Positions 1-7,079 are shown, counted from the stretch's first letter. The stretch is DNA of 7,467 nt from Gammaproteobacteria bacterium (GCA_002702235.1 NZYO01000028.1:1-7467), one strand, 5' to 3'. Notes: generated from the sequence alone by a model not told the origin. Translations and numbers: made by a program.

Positions 1-1050
1 GGTTAGAGTCTCTGCTGACATAAAAACGTCGATTTCTTTTTTTTCAAATAATTCTGAATATGTTGTTTTATTTATTAGGGAAATTACTTTTTTAGCACCC
101 AGCTTTTTTGCTAAAATCGAAGAAATTATATTATTTTCGTCATCTTTAGTAAGCGCACAAAATACATCCATATGCTCAATATTTTCTTGAAGAAGTATAT
201 CTTCATTTGCAGGATCACCATTTATGACTGTAATATCTTCCATATTTTTTGAAAACTCTTCTGCTTTTATCTCTTCTGATTCAATCAATTTTACTTGAAA
301 ATCAGATTTGATTTTTTCGGCAAGATGCTTAGTGATTTTTTCTCCACCTGCAATCATAATTCTTTTATTTTCTTTTCTTTGTTGAATGATTGATATTGAT
401 TCATCTATTTTTGATGACTCACATATGAATAATAATTCATCATAATCTGGTATTTCTTCATCTTGATATTTAATTATTTTACCGTCTTTTTTTAAAAACA
501 AAATGTGAGAATTTACCTTTGAAAGTTCATCTTGCATTTCTACAACACTATCAAAGTTTTCGATTTCTTTGGCCCTTTGTACTCCTATTATACTTATCTT
601 TCCGTTAGCAAAAAAACATTGCTTAATAGTACCAGGATGCCTAATCAAATTTTCTATGTTGTTTGAAACAAGTATTTCTGGACTTATGAGAACATCAATT
701 GGAATAGAATCATATGAAAATAAATTATCGTGGGTTAAATATTCAGTTTCCCTAATTCTAGCTATTTTAAGAGGTAAATTGAATATAGAGTACGAAACTT
801 GACAGGAAACCATATTTATTTCATCACTATGTGATACTGCTATTAACACGTCTGCGTTTTTTGCACCAGCAGTTTCTAACATAGATGGGAATGCCCCATT
901 TCCATGAATTGCTTTTAAGTCAATTTTTTCTGAAATTTTTTCAAGAAGATCTTGCCTTGTATCGATTAAAGTAACATCATTACCTTCTCTCACTAGATTA
1001 GTTGAGAGTGCGCTTCCAACTTGTCCTGCACCGATAATAATAATTTTCAT
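1..1050 (-). CDS. trkA: Trk system potassium uptake protein TrkA (3' end cut off by window edge)
   Basis: TrkA is the peripheral cytoplasmic subunit that binds NAD(H) and gates the TrkH/TrkG K+ channel. The frame stays open from the ATG at 1050 to base 1, giving 350 residues; the family is usually about 458, so the last RCK_C part lies outside. The first RCK_N domain begins MKIIIIGAGQVG, with an intact GxGxxG at residues 7-12 and the ribose-binding acid D30 in VTLID. HGNGAFPSMLETAGAKNAD and SDEINMVSCQVSYS (about 49-88) match E. coli TrkA closely. The second RCK_N domain starts near residue 231, but its glycine motif reads GGEKIT (235-240) instead of GGGNIG. KLIESE (254-259) and ITVINGDP (273-280) are retained. 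It begins 23 nt after fmt with no clear Shine-Dalgarno, so it is probably co-transcribed with def-fmt. Identification is firm; NAD binding by the second half is doubtful. Confidence 0.95.
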   Translation of the reverse strand, partial: MKIIIIGAGQVGSALSTNLVREGNDVTLIDTRQDLLEKISEKIDLKAIHGNGAFPSMLETAGAKNADVLIAVSHSDEINMVSCQVSYSIFNLPLKIARIRETEYLTHDNLFSYDSIPIDVLISPEILVSNNIENLIRHPGTIKQCFFANGKISIIGVQRAKEIENFDSVVEMQDELSKVNSHILFLKKDGKIIKYQDEEIPDYDELLFICESSKIDESISIIQQRKENKRIMIAGGEKITKHLAEKIKSDFQVKLIESEEIKAEEFSKNMEDITVINGDPANEDILLQENIEHMDVFCALTKDDENNIISSILAKKLGAKKVISLINKTTYSELFEKKEIDVFMSAETLT

Positions 1051-1073
1051 TTGTATAATATTAAAAGTTCATT

Positions 1074-2003
1074 TTAATTAAACTTTTTCCCACTTAAATC
1101 ATTTGAATTTAGAAAATCTTTGACACCTAAAACTTTAGAATTTTCTTTTTGAAGTGAAAGAATACTTAAGGTACCTTTTTTCGTAAAAACCTCAATGTTA
1201 TTTTCATATGATTTTATGTTCCCAGGTATGCCTATTATATCATTTTCATTATACTTACTGTCATAAATTCTAATTCGCTCTCCAGACAGCGTTGTTTCAG
1301 CTATAGGCCAAGAATTAAATGCCATTATCTTATTATGGATTTCTTGTGCTGTCATATTCCAATCAATTTTAGATTCTTCTTTTGTTATTTTTTTTGCATA
1401 AGTGCTTAACCTATGTTCCTGTGGGTATAGAACAAATTTATTATTTAAGATTGACTCTAAGGCTAACAATAAAATGTGTCCGCCAAGATTCATTAATTCT
1501 TTCTCTAACTCCCATGCTTTTTTATGGCTATCTATTCTATGTGGTTCTTGATAAATAATGTCGCCCGTATCTAATTTTTCATTCATCATCATTATTGTGA
1601 TTCCTGTAATAGTATCCCCAGACTCTATTGATCTTTGAATAGGCGCAGCACCCCTCCATCTTGGTAATAAGGATGGATGAACATTAATACAACCCAACTT
1701 TGGAATCGATAGAATTTCTTTTGGTATTAAAAGTCCGTAAGAAACTACAATTATTATATCTGGATTCAGTTCTTTAATAATACTTACTTCTTTGTTAGAT
1801 ATTTTTTCTGGTTGCCATATTTCAATATTATTATTAAAAGCCATTTCTCTAACTGGACTTTGTGTAAATTTCAATCCTCTCCCAGATCTTTTTCCAGGTT
1901 GAGTAAAAACACTTATCACATTATGTTTTGATTCAATTAATTTTTGAAGATGATATTCTGCAAATTTTGATGTACCTGCAAATAAAATTTTTAATGAGGA
2001 CAT
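1074..2003 (-). CDS. fmt: Methionyl-tRNA formyltransferase
   Basis: Fmt transfers a formyl group from 10-formyltetrahydrofolate to Met-tRNAfMet in the cytoplasm, making the bacterial initiator tRNA. The 309 residues are close to the E. coli length (315). The N-terminal Rossmann-type formyltransferase domain starts ILFAGTSKFAEYHLQ. It carries the tRNA-contacting loop TQPGKRSGRG (34-43), INVHPSLLPRWRGAAPIQ (106-123) with catalytic N107 and H109, and LDTGD (144-148) with catalytic D145. A C-terminal OB-fold domain follows from about residue 205, with YAKKITKEESKIDW and the AFNSWP motif. The ATG lies 3 nt after the def stop, without a recognisable Shine-Dalgarno, so translation is probably coupled to def. 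In most gammaproteobacteria rsmB follows; here trkA does. All key residues are present and I see no defect. Confidence 0.97.
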   Translation of the reverse strand: MSSLKILFAGTSKFAEYHLQKLIESKHNVISVFTQPGKRSGRGLKFTQSPVREMAFNNNIEIWQPEKISNKEVSIIKELNPDIIIVVSYGLLIPKEILSIPKLGCINVHPSLLPRWRGAAPIQRSIESGDTITGITIMMMNEKLDTGDIIYQEPHRIDSHKKAWELEKELMNLGGHILLLALESILNNKFVLYPQEHRLSTYAKKITKEESKIDWNMTAQEIHNKIMAFNSWPIAETTLSGERIRIYDSKYNENDIIGIPGNIKSYENNIEVFTKKGTLSILSLQKENSKVLGVKDFLNSNDLSGKKFN

Positions 2004-2006
2004 AGT

Positions 2007-2567
2007 CTAGATAACAGAATTTGAGTAAGGCTTATCAGTTCTTTTTATTATTTTACCTTCTTTTTTAAGTTTTAATATTTTTTTTTCGATTCTTGTTTTC
2101 TTCAAATTAGATATATGATCTACAAAAAGTTTTCCATTTAAATGATCAATTTCGTGCTGTATGCATACTGCAAGTAAACCCTCAGCATCAAGAACTTTTT
2201 TTTCACCTTTTGTATTGTACGTCTCAATTTTTACTTGATTAGGTCTACTTACTGTCTCGTAAAAGCCTGGAACCGATAAACAACCTTCATCCATTGAATC
2301 TTTAGTTGAGGATAATGAAATCAGTTTGGGATTTATTAAATATATTTTCTCTGACTTATCATTTGTTATGTCTATAACAATAATTCTCTTATGGATATCA
2401 ACTTGAGTTGCCGCAAGACCAATTCCTTTTTCTTCATACATTGTAAAAAACATATCATCAATAAGAGCTTGCAAGCTTTCATCAAAAGTATCCACTTCCT
2501 TGGCAATTTTTCGCAACCTAGGATCGGGAAAATGAAGTACTTCTAATTTTTTATAGGTATTTCGCAT
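2007..2567 (-). CDS. def: Peptide deformylase
   Basis: Def removes the N-formyl group from nascent proteins, completing the cycle started by Fmt next door. It is a metalloenzyme that uses Fe2+ in most bacteria. The 186 residues contain all three family motifs: GIGLAATQ (48-55), EGCLSVP (94-100) and QHEIDH (137-142). C96, H138 and H142 are the expected metal ligands and E139 the catalytic base. The alignment with E. coli begins at [15 protein letters not shown], so there are about six extra N-terminal residues and a lysine-rich tail of about 15. The ATG at 2567 is used because the next methionine is inside the domain at residue 39. The nearest purine-rich stretch (AAAGGG) is 13 nt upstream, too far to be a normal ribosome site. 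It is the first gene of the def-fmt-trkA group and faces a divergent smg operon across a region with a Fur-like palindrome. Confidence 0.97.
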   Translation of the reverse strand: MRNTYKKLEVLHFPDPRLRKIAKEVDTFDESLQALIDDMFFTMYEEKGIGLAATQVDIHKRIIVIDITNDKSEKIYLINPKLISLSSTKDSMDEGCLSVPGFYETVSRPNQVKIETYNTKGEKKVLDAEGLLAVCIQHEIDHLNGKLFVDHISNLKKTRIEKKILKLKKEGKIIKRTDKPYSNSVI

Positions 2568-2573
2568 TATAGA

Positions 2574-2579
2574 ATTATA
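2574..2579 (-). promoter_or_regulatory. Possible -10 box of the def-fmt-trkA operon
   Basis: On the minus strand TATAAT occurs six bases before the def ATG. The -35 region at 16-18 bp spacing is only TTTTAA-like, so the match rests on the -10 box. If used, transcription would start at or within a base or two of the start codon, giving a leaderless message. In DNA this AT-rich a chance TATAAT is common, so confidence is low. Confidence 0.3.
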
Positions 2580-2636
2580 ACCCTTTAATATGATTTTTAA
2601 AATTTAGCTGTTATGTACCTTTGACTAAATGATAAC

Positions 2637-2660
2637 AATGTATTAATGTTAATGTATTAA
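2637..2660. repeat. 10-bp direct repeat AATGTATTAA, two copies 14 bp apart
   Basis: AATGTATTAA occurs at 2637-2646 and again at 2651-2660, separated by TGTT. The repeat abuts the Fur-like palindrome and is preceded by a half-site-like TGATAAC at 2630-2636. The 14-bp period is somewhat more than one helical turn. It could be part of an extended operator or simply low-complexity AT-rich DNA. Confidence 0.6.
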
Positions 2661-2663
2661 GTG

Positions 2664-2684
2664 TAATGATAATAATTATCATTA
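2664..2684. promoter_or_regulatory. Fur-type operator (perfect 21-bp palindrome)
   Basis: Two 10-bp arms, TAATGATAAT and ATTATCATTA, flank a single central A at 2674 and are exact reverse complements. The inner TGATAAT-A-ATTATCA (2667-2681) is identical to the 7-1-7 form of the Fur box described for the ferric uptake regulator family. The site lies 5 bp upstream of a consensus -10 box, so a bound repressor would cover the -35 region and spacer of the smg promoter. Its distance from def (about 100 bp) makes an effect there less likely unless def has another promoter. Zur boxes of gammaproteobacteria are also 7-1-7-like but favour TGTTATA arms, so Fur fits better. Which regulator binds is inferred. 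Confidence 0.6.
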
Positions 2685-2689
2685 TTTAC

Positions 2690-2695
2690 TATAAT
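2690..2695 (+). promoter_or_regulatory. Probable -10 box of the smg-topA-tsaC-hemF operon
   Basis: A consensus TATAAT lies 30 bases before the smg ATG. Transcription would start near 2702 and leave a leader of about 24 nt containing the smg ribosome site. The -35 position (around 2667-2672, TGATAA) matches the consensus poorly and falls inside the palindrome, so the promoter would be weak or activator-dependent, and well placed for repression. Confidence 0.45.
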
Positions 2696-2712
2696 AATTA
2701 AATCAATCACTT

Positions 2713-2716
2713 AAGG
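2713..2716 (+). promoter_or_regulatory. Shine-Dalgarno of smg (AAGG)
   Basis: AAGG is followed by 9 nt and then the ATG at 2726. It is one of the few recognisable ribosome sites in the window and supports this start for smg. Confidence 0.6.
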
Positions 2717-2725
2717 CATTCTTTT

Positions 2726-3202
2726 ATGAAAGAAACAATTTTAGATGTTCTAATGTTCATGTTTCAAAGTTATATCGAGGATGGTAATGACTCTGAAATT
2801 GACAGAAATTTTCTCCACAAAAATTTATCAATGGCAGGTTTTGCCGATAAAAATATTGAAAAAGCATTTGATTGGTTAGAAAGGCTTCCATCTGATGAGG
2901 AGTCCTTTTTATTAAATAAGCCTACTCAAAAGAGTTATAGGCTATATAGTGAAAATGAGATTTTAAAATTAGGAACGGATGGCCTCACATTTATGGCTTT
3001 TTTAGAGAAGTTTGGGGTAATTAATGGGGAAATTCGTGAACACGCTCTTGATAGAATTATGGCTTTAGACAGCTCTAAAGTTGATATTACCCAAGTAAAG
3101 TGGGTTATTTTAATGATACTTTTTAATACCCCAGGAAATGAGATTAACTATACATGGCTCCAAAACTTAGAGCCAAATTACTCTACACCTATCATTCATT
3201 AA
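2726..3202 (+). CDS. smg: Smg / DUF494 family protein
   Basis: This is a small, probably cytoplasmic protein of the Smg (DUF494) family, whose biochemical role is not established; the family typically sits beside dprA and topA in proteobacteria. Its 158 residues almost equal E. coli Smg (157), and the two align end to end. The start LDVLMFMFQSYIE matches FDVLMYLFETYIH, FDWLERL (48-54) matches the LLWLEKL region, RLYSENE (72-78) matches RIYTPEE, and the most conserved block VKWVILMILFN (124-134) is followed by a short C-terminal tail ending in LH/IH. I see no signal peptide or membrane segment. It is first in the plus-strand operon, with topA 15 nt downstream. dprA, its usual upstream neighbour, is missing; def is reached across the divergent control region instead. 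Confidence 0.93.
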   Translation: MKETILDVLMFMFQSYIEDGNDSEIDRNFLHKNLSMAGFADKNIEKAFDWLERLPSDEESFLLNKPTQKSYRLYSENEILKLGTDGLTFMAFLEKFGVINGEIREHALDRIMALDSSKVDITQVKWVILMILFNTPGNEINYTWLQNLEPNYSTPIIH

Positions 3203-3217
3203 TTTATATTTAGTCCT

Positions 3218-5566
3218 ATGAGTTCTAATATTGTAATTGTTGAGTCACCAGCAAAAGCCAAAACAATAGAAAAGTATCTGGGTAAAGATTTTAAAGTTAT
3301 ATCTACTGTAGGTCATTTAAGAAACCTTCCATCAAAAAATGGCGTTGATGTTTCTAATAATTATCAAATGAAGTACGAGTACATTGAAAGAGATCACAAC
3401 AAGCCTAAACAAATAGTTAGGGAAATTAAAAAAAATCTCAAAGGAGCGGAAAGGCTATATCTAGCTACTGATCAAGACCGTGAAGGAGAAGTTATTGCAT
3501 GGCATTTAACTGATATTTTAGAAGAAGAAAAAGCGTTAGATGGAATTGAAATCTTAAGAATAGTTTTTAGTGAAATTACAAAAAAAGCAATATTAGATTC
3601 TATAGATAAGCCAAGAAAATTATCTCTTGATTTAATACATGCACAATTTGCAAGAAGAAGTATTGACTATCTATTTGGCATGAATATCTCACCTTTATTA
3701 TGGGGAATTGGTATCAGAAAAGGATCAGCTGGAAGAGTTCAAAGCCCAGCTTTAAAAATGATAGTCGAGCGCGAAGAGGAAATAAGAAAATTTATTCCTA
3801 TAGAATATTGGTCTATTCAAGCTCAGCTTTTAAAAGACAAACAAGGGTTTATTTCATCATTAGTGAATATTAAAAATGAAAAACTTGATAAGTTTTTTAT
3901 AAAAAATAAAGAACAAGCTGAAGATATTAAAAATAATATTATCGATTTAGCTAATAAAGAATTGGCTGTAAGTAAGATCACAAAAAAACAAAAGAAAAGG
4001 CAACCAGCAAAGCCTTTCACAACTTCCACATTACAGCAAGAGGCTTCTAGAAAACTTCGCTTTGGCCCTAAAAGAACTATGGGTATTGCCCAGGAATTAT
4101 ACACTGGTGTCGATTTAGGCGACGGACCTATTGGTCTTATAACTTATATGAGGACTGATTCCGTAAATATTTCTAGTGAAGCAATTCAGGAAATGCGAGA
4201 AATAATTCCAGTATCTTATGGCAGTGAGTATTTACCTGAAGAACCCCGCGAATACATCAATAAATCGAAAAATGCGCAAGAAGCCCATGAAGCTATAAGG
4301 CCAACAAGTCTTGATAGAAAACCGGATGATTTAAAAAATACTCTTACCACTGACCAATTTAATTTATATTCGTTAATTTGGAAAAGAACAATTGCATCTC
4401 AAATGAATGACGCAATAATGAATACTGTATCAGTTGAAATGATCGCATCAGATTTCACGTTTAGGTCTTCAGGTCAATCAATTGATTTTCCGGGATTTAT
4501 GTCAGTATACTTAGAGGACTCAGACGAAAAAAATGAAGACGAAAACGAAAAAATCCTGCCTGATCTTAAAGAAGGGGATAAAGTTCAAATCAAAGAAATT
4601 ATTGCTAATGAGCATCACACACAACCTCCAGGAAGGTATACAGAAGCAAGCCTAATTAAAAGTTTAGAAAAAGAAGGAATTGGTAGGCCAAGTACTTATG
4701 CAGTAATAATAGAAACACTCAAGAATAAAGAATACGTTGAGATAGAAAATAGAGTTTTAATGCCAACTGGAAAAGGAATGTCTGCATGCTCATTTTTATC
4801 AAAAAATTTTGAGGATTTCGTAAAGTATAGTTACACAGCTGAACTAGAAGAAACTCTAGATAAAATTGCAAGAGGTGAGAATGAATGGGTGCCAGTAACT
4901 GATAACTTTTTTAAACATATGAACATTATGGTGAAAAAAGCAGACGAAATGTCCCCAGAAGAGAAAAAGCAGGAAAGGATCTTAGGTACTGACCCTAAAA
5001 GCGGAAGAACCGTAAGCGTAAGACATGGACCATATGGACCGCATGCAATGATTGGAACTAAAGATGATCCTAAGGAGGCGGGAAAACCAAAATCAGCATC
5101 TCTAAGACCAGGACAAGATATTCAAACTGTCACTTTAAATGAGGTTTTAGAATTATTTATTCTTCCAAGAGAATTAGGAAGTACACCTGATGGTGAGATC
5201 GTCACTGCATGTTTAGGAAGATTTGGCCCATATTTGAATTATGGTGAAAAAAAGAATTTATCTTTAAGAGGGGCCGAAGAGGAAGGCCAAGAACCATACG
5301 ATCCATATACAATAACATTGGAAGAAGCTTTACCATTAATATCAAAAAAGAAAGAGCTGGACGCAAATAAAATAATCAAAGATTTTGGGGAGAAAAATAT
5401 TCAGGTACTCAATGGAAGGTACGGGCCGTATATTACTGACGGTAAAAAAAATGTTAAGGTTCCCAAAGATTCGGAACCTTCCGAACTAACCTTTGAGGAG
5501 TGCGAAGAATTAATAATTAAAGCTCCTGTTAGAACAAGAAGAAGGTTTGCCAAGAAAAGTAAATGA
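3218..5566 (+). CDS. topA: DNA topoisomerase I (type IA), C-terminal-repeat form without zinc ribbons
   Basis: TopA relaxes negatively supercoiled DNA by passing strands through a transient single-strand break. The TOPRIM domain begins IVIVESPAKAKTI with E9 and carries TDQDREGE (84-91), whose D85, D87 and E89 are the metal-binding acids. The catalytic domain has GLITYMRTDS (306-315) with the DNA-linking Y310 and R312, then AQEAHEAIRPT (353-363) with H357, and PPGRYTEASLIKSLEKEGIG (470-489). From about 588 there are three degenerate repeats of the topoisomerase C-terminal type, marked by RHGPYGPHAMIG, LGRFGPYLNYG and NGRYGPYITDG, ending in a basic tail RTRRRFAKK. The CxxC zinc ribbons of the E. 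coli enzyme are absent, and the protein is shorter (782 against 865). The start has no Shine-Dalgarno, but the family N-terminus follows directly. tsaC begins 5 nt after the stop. Confidence 0.97.
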   Translation: MSSNIVIVESPAKAKTIEKYLGKDFKVISTVGHLRNLPSKNGVDVSNNYQMKYEYIERDHNKPKQIVREIKKNLKGAERLYLATDQDREGEVIAWHLTDILEEEKALDGIEILRIVFSEITKKAILDSIDKPRKLSLDLIHAQFARRSIDYLFGMNISPLLWGIGIRKGSAGRVQSPALKMIVEREEEIRKFIPIEYWSIQAQLLKDKQGFISSLVNIKNEKLDKFFIKNKEQAEDIKNNIIDLANKELAVSKITKKQKKRQPAKPFTTSTLQQEASRKLRFGPKRTMGIAQELYTGVDLGDGPIGLITYMRTDSVNISSEAIQEMREIIPVSYGSEYLPEEPREYINKSKNAQEAHEAIRPTSLDRKPDDLKNTLTTDQFNLYSLIWKRTIASQMNDAIMNTVSVEMIASDFTFRSSGQSIDFPGFMSVYLEDSDEKNEDENEKILPDLKEGDKVQIKEIIANEHHTQPPGRYTEASLIKSLEKEGIGRPSTYAVIIETLKNKEYVEIENRVLMPTGKGMSACSFLSKNFEDFVKYSYTAELEETLDKIARGENEWVPVTDNFFKHMNIMVKKADEMSPEEKKQERILGTDPKSGRTVSVRHGPYGPHAMIGTKDDPKEAGKPKSASLRPGQDIQTVTLNEVLELFILPRELGSTPDGEIVTACLGRFGPYLNYGEKKNLSLRGAEEEGQEPYDPYTITLEEALPLISKKKELDANKIIKDFGEKNIQVLNGRYGPYITDGKKNVKVPKDSEPSELTFEECEELIIKAPVRTRRRFAKKSK

Positions 5567-5571
5567 AATAA

Positions 5572-6150
5572 ATGACTGAAATTCTATACCCAGAATTACC
5601 AAAAGATTTAAAACTTATTGCAGATAAAATTACTCAAGGAAAAATTTTTGCATATCCAACTGAATCAGTATTTGGTATTGGTTGTGATGCACTTAATAAT
5701 CATTCAATTGAAAAAGTTATTAATTTTAAAGGTAGGGACTATTCAAAAGGACTTATAGTCATATCAGATGATACTGAAAAACTAAAAAGTTTTATTGAAA
5801 AAAAATATTACGAACTTTTTTGCAGTAAAGTTAGAAGAGAAAAGAAACCCACAACCTGGATAGTACCATCAGAATCGAATATCTCTCCACTAATAAAAGG
5901 CGATTCCTCAAAAGTTGCAATAAGGGTAACTTCGCACATGGTCTGTAAAAAATTATGCCAATATTCCAATTCTGCACTAATTTCAACTAGCGCAAATATT
6001 TCTGGCCAAGAGCCTCTAAAAATTTTTAACAAAGTAAAAAAAGAATTTAATGGTAAAATTGACTTTATAGTAAATGGAGTTGTTGGAGGATACAATAAAC
6101 CAACACAGATAATTGATTTATTGACTGAAGATGTAATTAGGAAAAGTTAA
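5572..6150 (+). CDS. tsaC: L-threonylcarbamoyladenylate synthase TsaC (Sua5/YrdC family)
   Basis: TsaC makes threonylcarbamoyl-AMP from threonine, bicarbonate and ATP, the first step of the t6A37 modification of ANN-decoding tRNAs. The TsaB/D/E partners are not in this window. The 192 residues are the short TsaC type (E. coli 190), without the Sua5 C-terminal domain. Visible motifs are IFAYPTESVFGIGCDA (25-40), KGRDYSKGLIVI (53-64) with the substrate-binding lysine and arginine, VAIRVTSH (115-122) and STSANISG (138-145). One normally conserved element is changed: the WPGP-x-T block before the next beta strand reads EKKPTT (90-95), keeping only P93 and T95. The gene is 5 nt after topA without a clear ribosome site, and its TAA overlaps the hemF ATG by one base. 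Family assignment is firm. The changed motif is probably lineage divergence in an otherwise intact enzyme. Confidence 0.95.
   Translation: MTEILYPELPKDLKLIADKITQGKIFAYPTESVFGIGCDALNNHSIEKVINFKGRDYSKGLIVISDDTEKLKSFIEKKYYELFCSKVRREKKPTTWIVPSESNISPLIKGDSSKVAIRVTSHMVCKKLCQYSNSALISTSANISGQEPLKIFNKVKKEFNGKIDFIVNGVVGGYNKPTQIIDLLTEDVIRKS
6139..6142 (+). promoter_or_regulatory. Shine-Dalgarno of hemF (AGGA) inside the end of tsaC
   Basis: AGGA is followed by 7 nt and then the hemF ATG at 6150, which shares its A with the tsaC stop in TAATG. Together with the overlap this supports coupled translation of the two genes and fixes the hemF start. Confidence 0.65.
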
Positions 6151-7079
6151 TGAAAACCAAATTTAAGGTTGAAGATGGAGATATCATTAGTAAAAGTTTT
6201 CAAACTTTACAAAATAATATTATTAATGAATTTCTTAAGTATGAAGAAACTGATTTTCATATTGATACATGGAAAAGGCCGGAAGGAGGTGGAGGTAAGA
6301 CCTGTGTTCTTTCAAAAGGATGTACATTCGATAAAGTTGGTGTAAATTTTTCTGACATCAATGGTACTTCATTGCCTCCAGCAGCAACTTCTAATAGGCC
6401 GGAGCTTAATGGGATGAAATATAGAGCAATGGGAGTATCAGTAGTCACACATCCCAAAAATCCATTCGTACCTACCGTGCATTTAAATGTAAGATTTTTT
6501 ATGGCTTTTGATGAAAATACAGAGCCGTTGTGGTGGTTTGGTGGGGGCTTTGATATGACACCATTTTATCCCTTCTTAGAAGATGTTGTTTTATGGCATG
6601 AAAGCGCACAAAAAATATGTGTACTTGATAAAAAAAATTACTATGACGATTTTAAAAAACAATGTGATGATTATTTTTATTTAAAACATCGAAACGAGCC
6701 AAGAGGAGTAGGAGGTATTTTTTTTGATAATCTCAATAATCATAAATTAGCAGACTGCCACGATTTTGTTATTAAGGTTGGCGAATGTTTTTATACAACA
6801 TATTCAAAGATACTAAAAAAAAGAAAAGACTTACCATATTCTGAAAAACATAAAAGTTTTCAATTATTTAGAAGGGGCCGCTATGTTGAATTTAATCTGG
6901 TTTATGACAGAGGAACTCTTTTTGGACTTCAATCAAATGGTAGAACAGAGTCAATATTAATGTCCCTTCCACCAAGCGTTAATTGGATATACAACTATCC
7001 AGTAGAAGATGGTAGCGAGGAATCTGTTCTTTATAACGACTACCTAATGGCTAAAGATTGGCTTAAAGAAAAAAATTAA
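6150..7079 (+). CDS. hemF: Oxygen-dependent coproporphyrinogen III oxidase
   Basis: HemF oxidatively decarboxylates coproporphyrinogen III to protoporphyrinogen IX using O2, a late step of haem synthesis in the cytoplasm. The 309 residues align along their full length with E. coli HemF (299). Visible family blocks are RPEGGGGKTCVLSKG (43-57), GVNFS (64-68), RPELNGMKYRAMGVSVVTHP (83-102), VRFFMAF (114-120), WWFGGGFDMTPFYPF (128-142), YLKHRNEPRGVGGIFFD (177-193) and RRGRYVEFNLVYDRGTLFGL (241-260). H101, H111, H150 and H180 correspond to the conserved histidines of the family. It is last in the smg operon and overlaps tsaC by one base. The use of HemF points to an aerobic or oxygen-exposed organism. 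aroE, often next to hemF in gammaproteobacteria, is absent; a convergent DUF4399 gene follows with overlapping stops. Confidence 0.97.
   Translation: MKTKFKVEDGDIISKSFQTLQNNIINEFLKYEETDFHIDTWKRPEGGGGKTCVLSKGCTFDKVGVNFSDINGTSLPPAATSNRPELNGMKYRAMGVSVVTHPKNPFVPTVHLNVRFFMAFDENTEPLWWFGGGFDMTPFYPFLEDVVLWHESAQKICVLDKKNYYDDFKKQCDDYFYLKHRNEPRGVGGIFFDNLNNHKLADCHDFVIKVGECFYTTYSKILKKRKDLPYSEKHKSFQLFRRGRYVEFNLVYDRGTLFGLQSNGRTESILMSLPPSVNWIYNYPVEDGSEESVLYNDYLMAKDWLKEKN

Noticed and set aside
569..802. Plus-strand open frame of 77 codons at the left side
   Set aside because: It lies opposite trkA, which is continuously open across this stretch and matches the TrkA family at every block; the small frame resembles nothing known.
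2620..2649. Alternative plus-strand promoter TTGACT with TAATGT at 18 bp
   Set aside because: The -35 is good but the -10 is poor, and the consensus TATAAT at 2690 is nearer smg; it could still be a minor start.
2568..2725. Small RNA, riboswitch or terminator in the divergent region
   Set aside because: Apart from the palindrome, which is AT-only in its core and would make a poor RNA hairpin, there is no GC stem with a U tract and no space for a conserved aptamer; operator function is the better reading.
3823..4104. Minus-strand open frame inside topA
   Set aside because: It is antisense to conserved topoisomerase sequence, has no ribosome site, and its hydrophobic look is a by-product of the complement of lysine-rich codons.
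5808..6095. Minus-strand open frame inside tsaC
   Set aside because: It is fully antisense to the STSAN-containing TsaC sequence, with no recognisable domain or start signal.
6257..6457. Minus-strand open frame inside hemF
   Set aside because: It is the complement of the glycine-rich conserved HemF blocks, and no independent evidence supports it.
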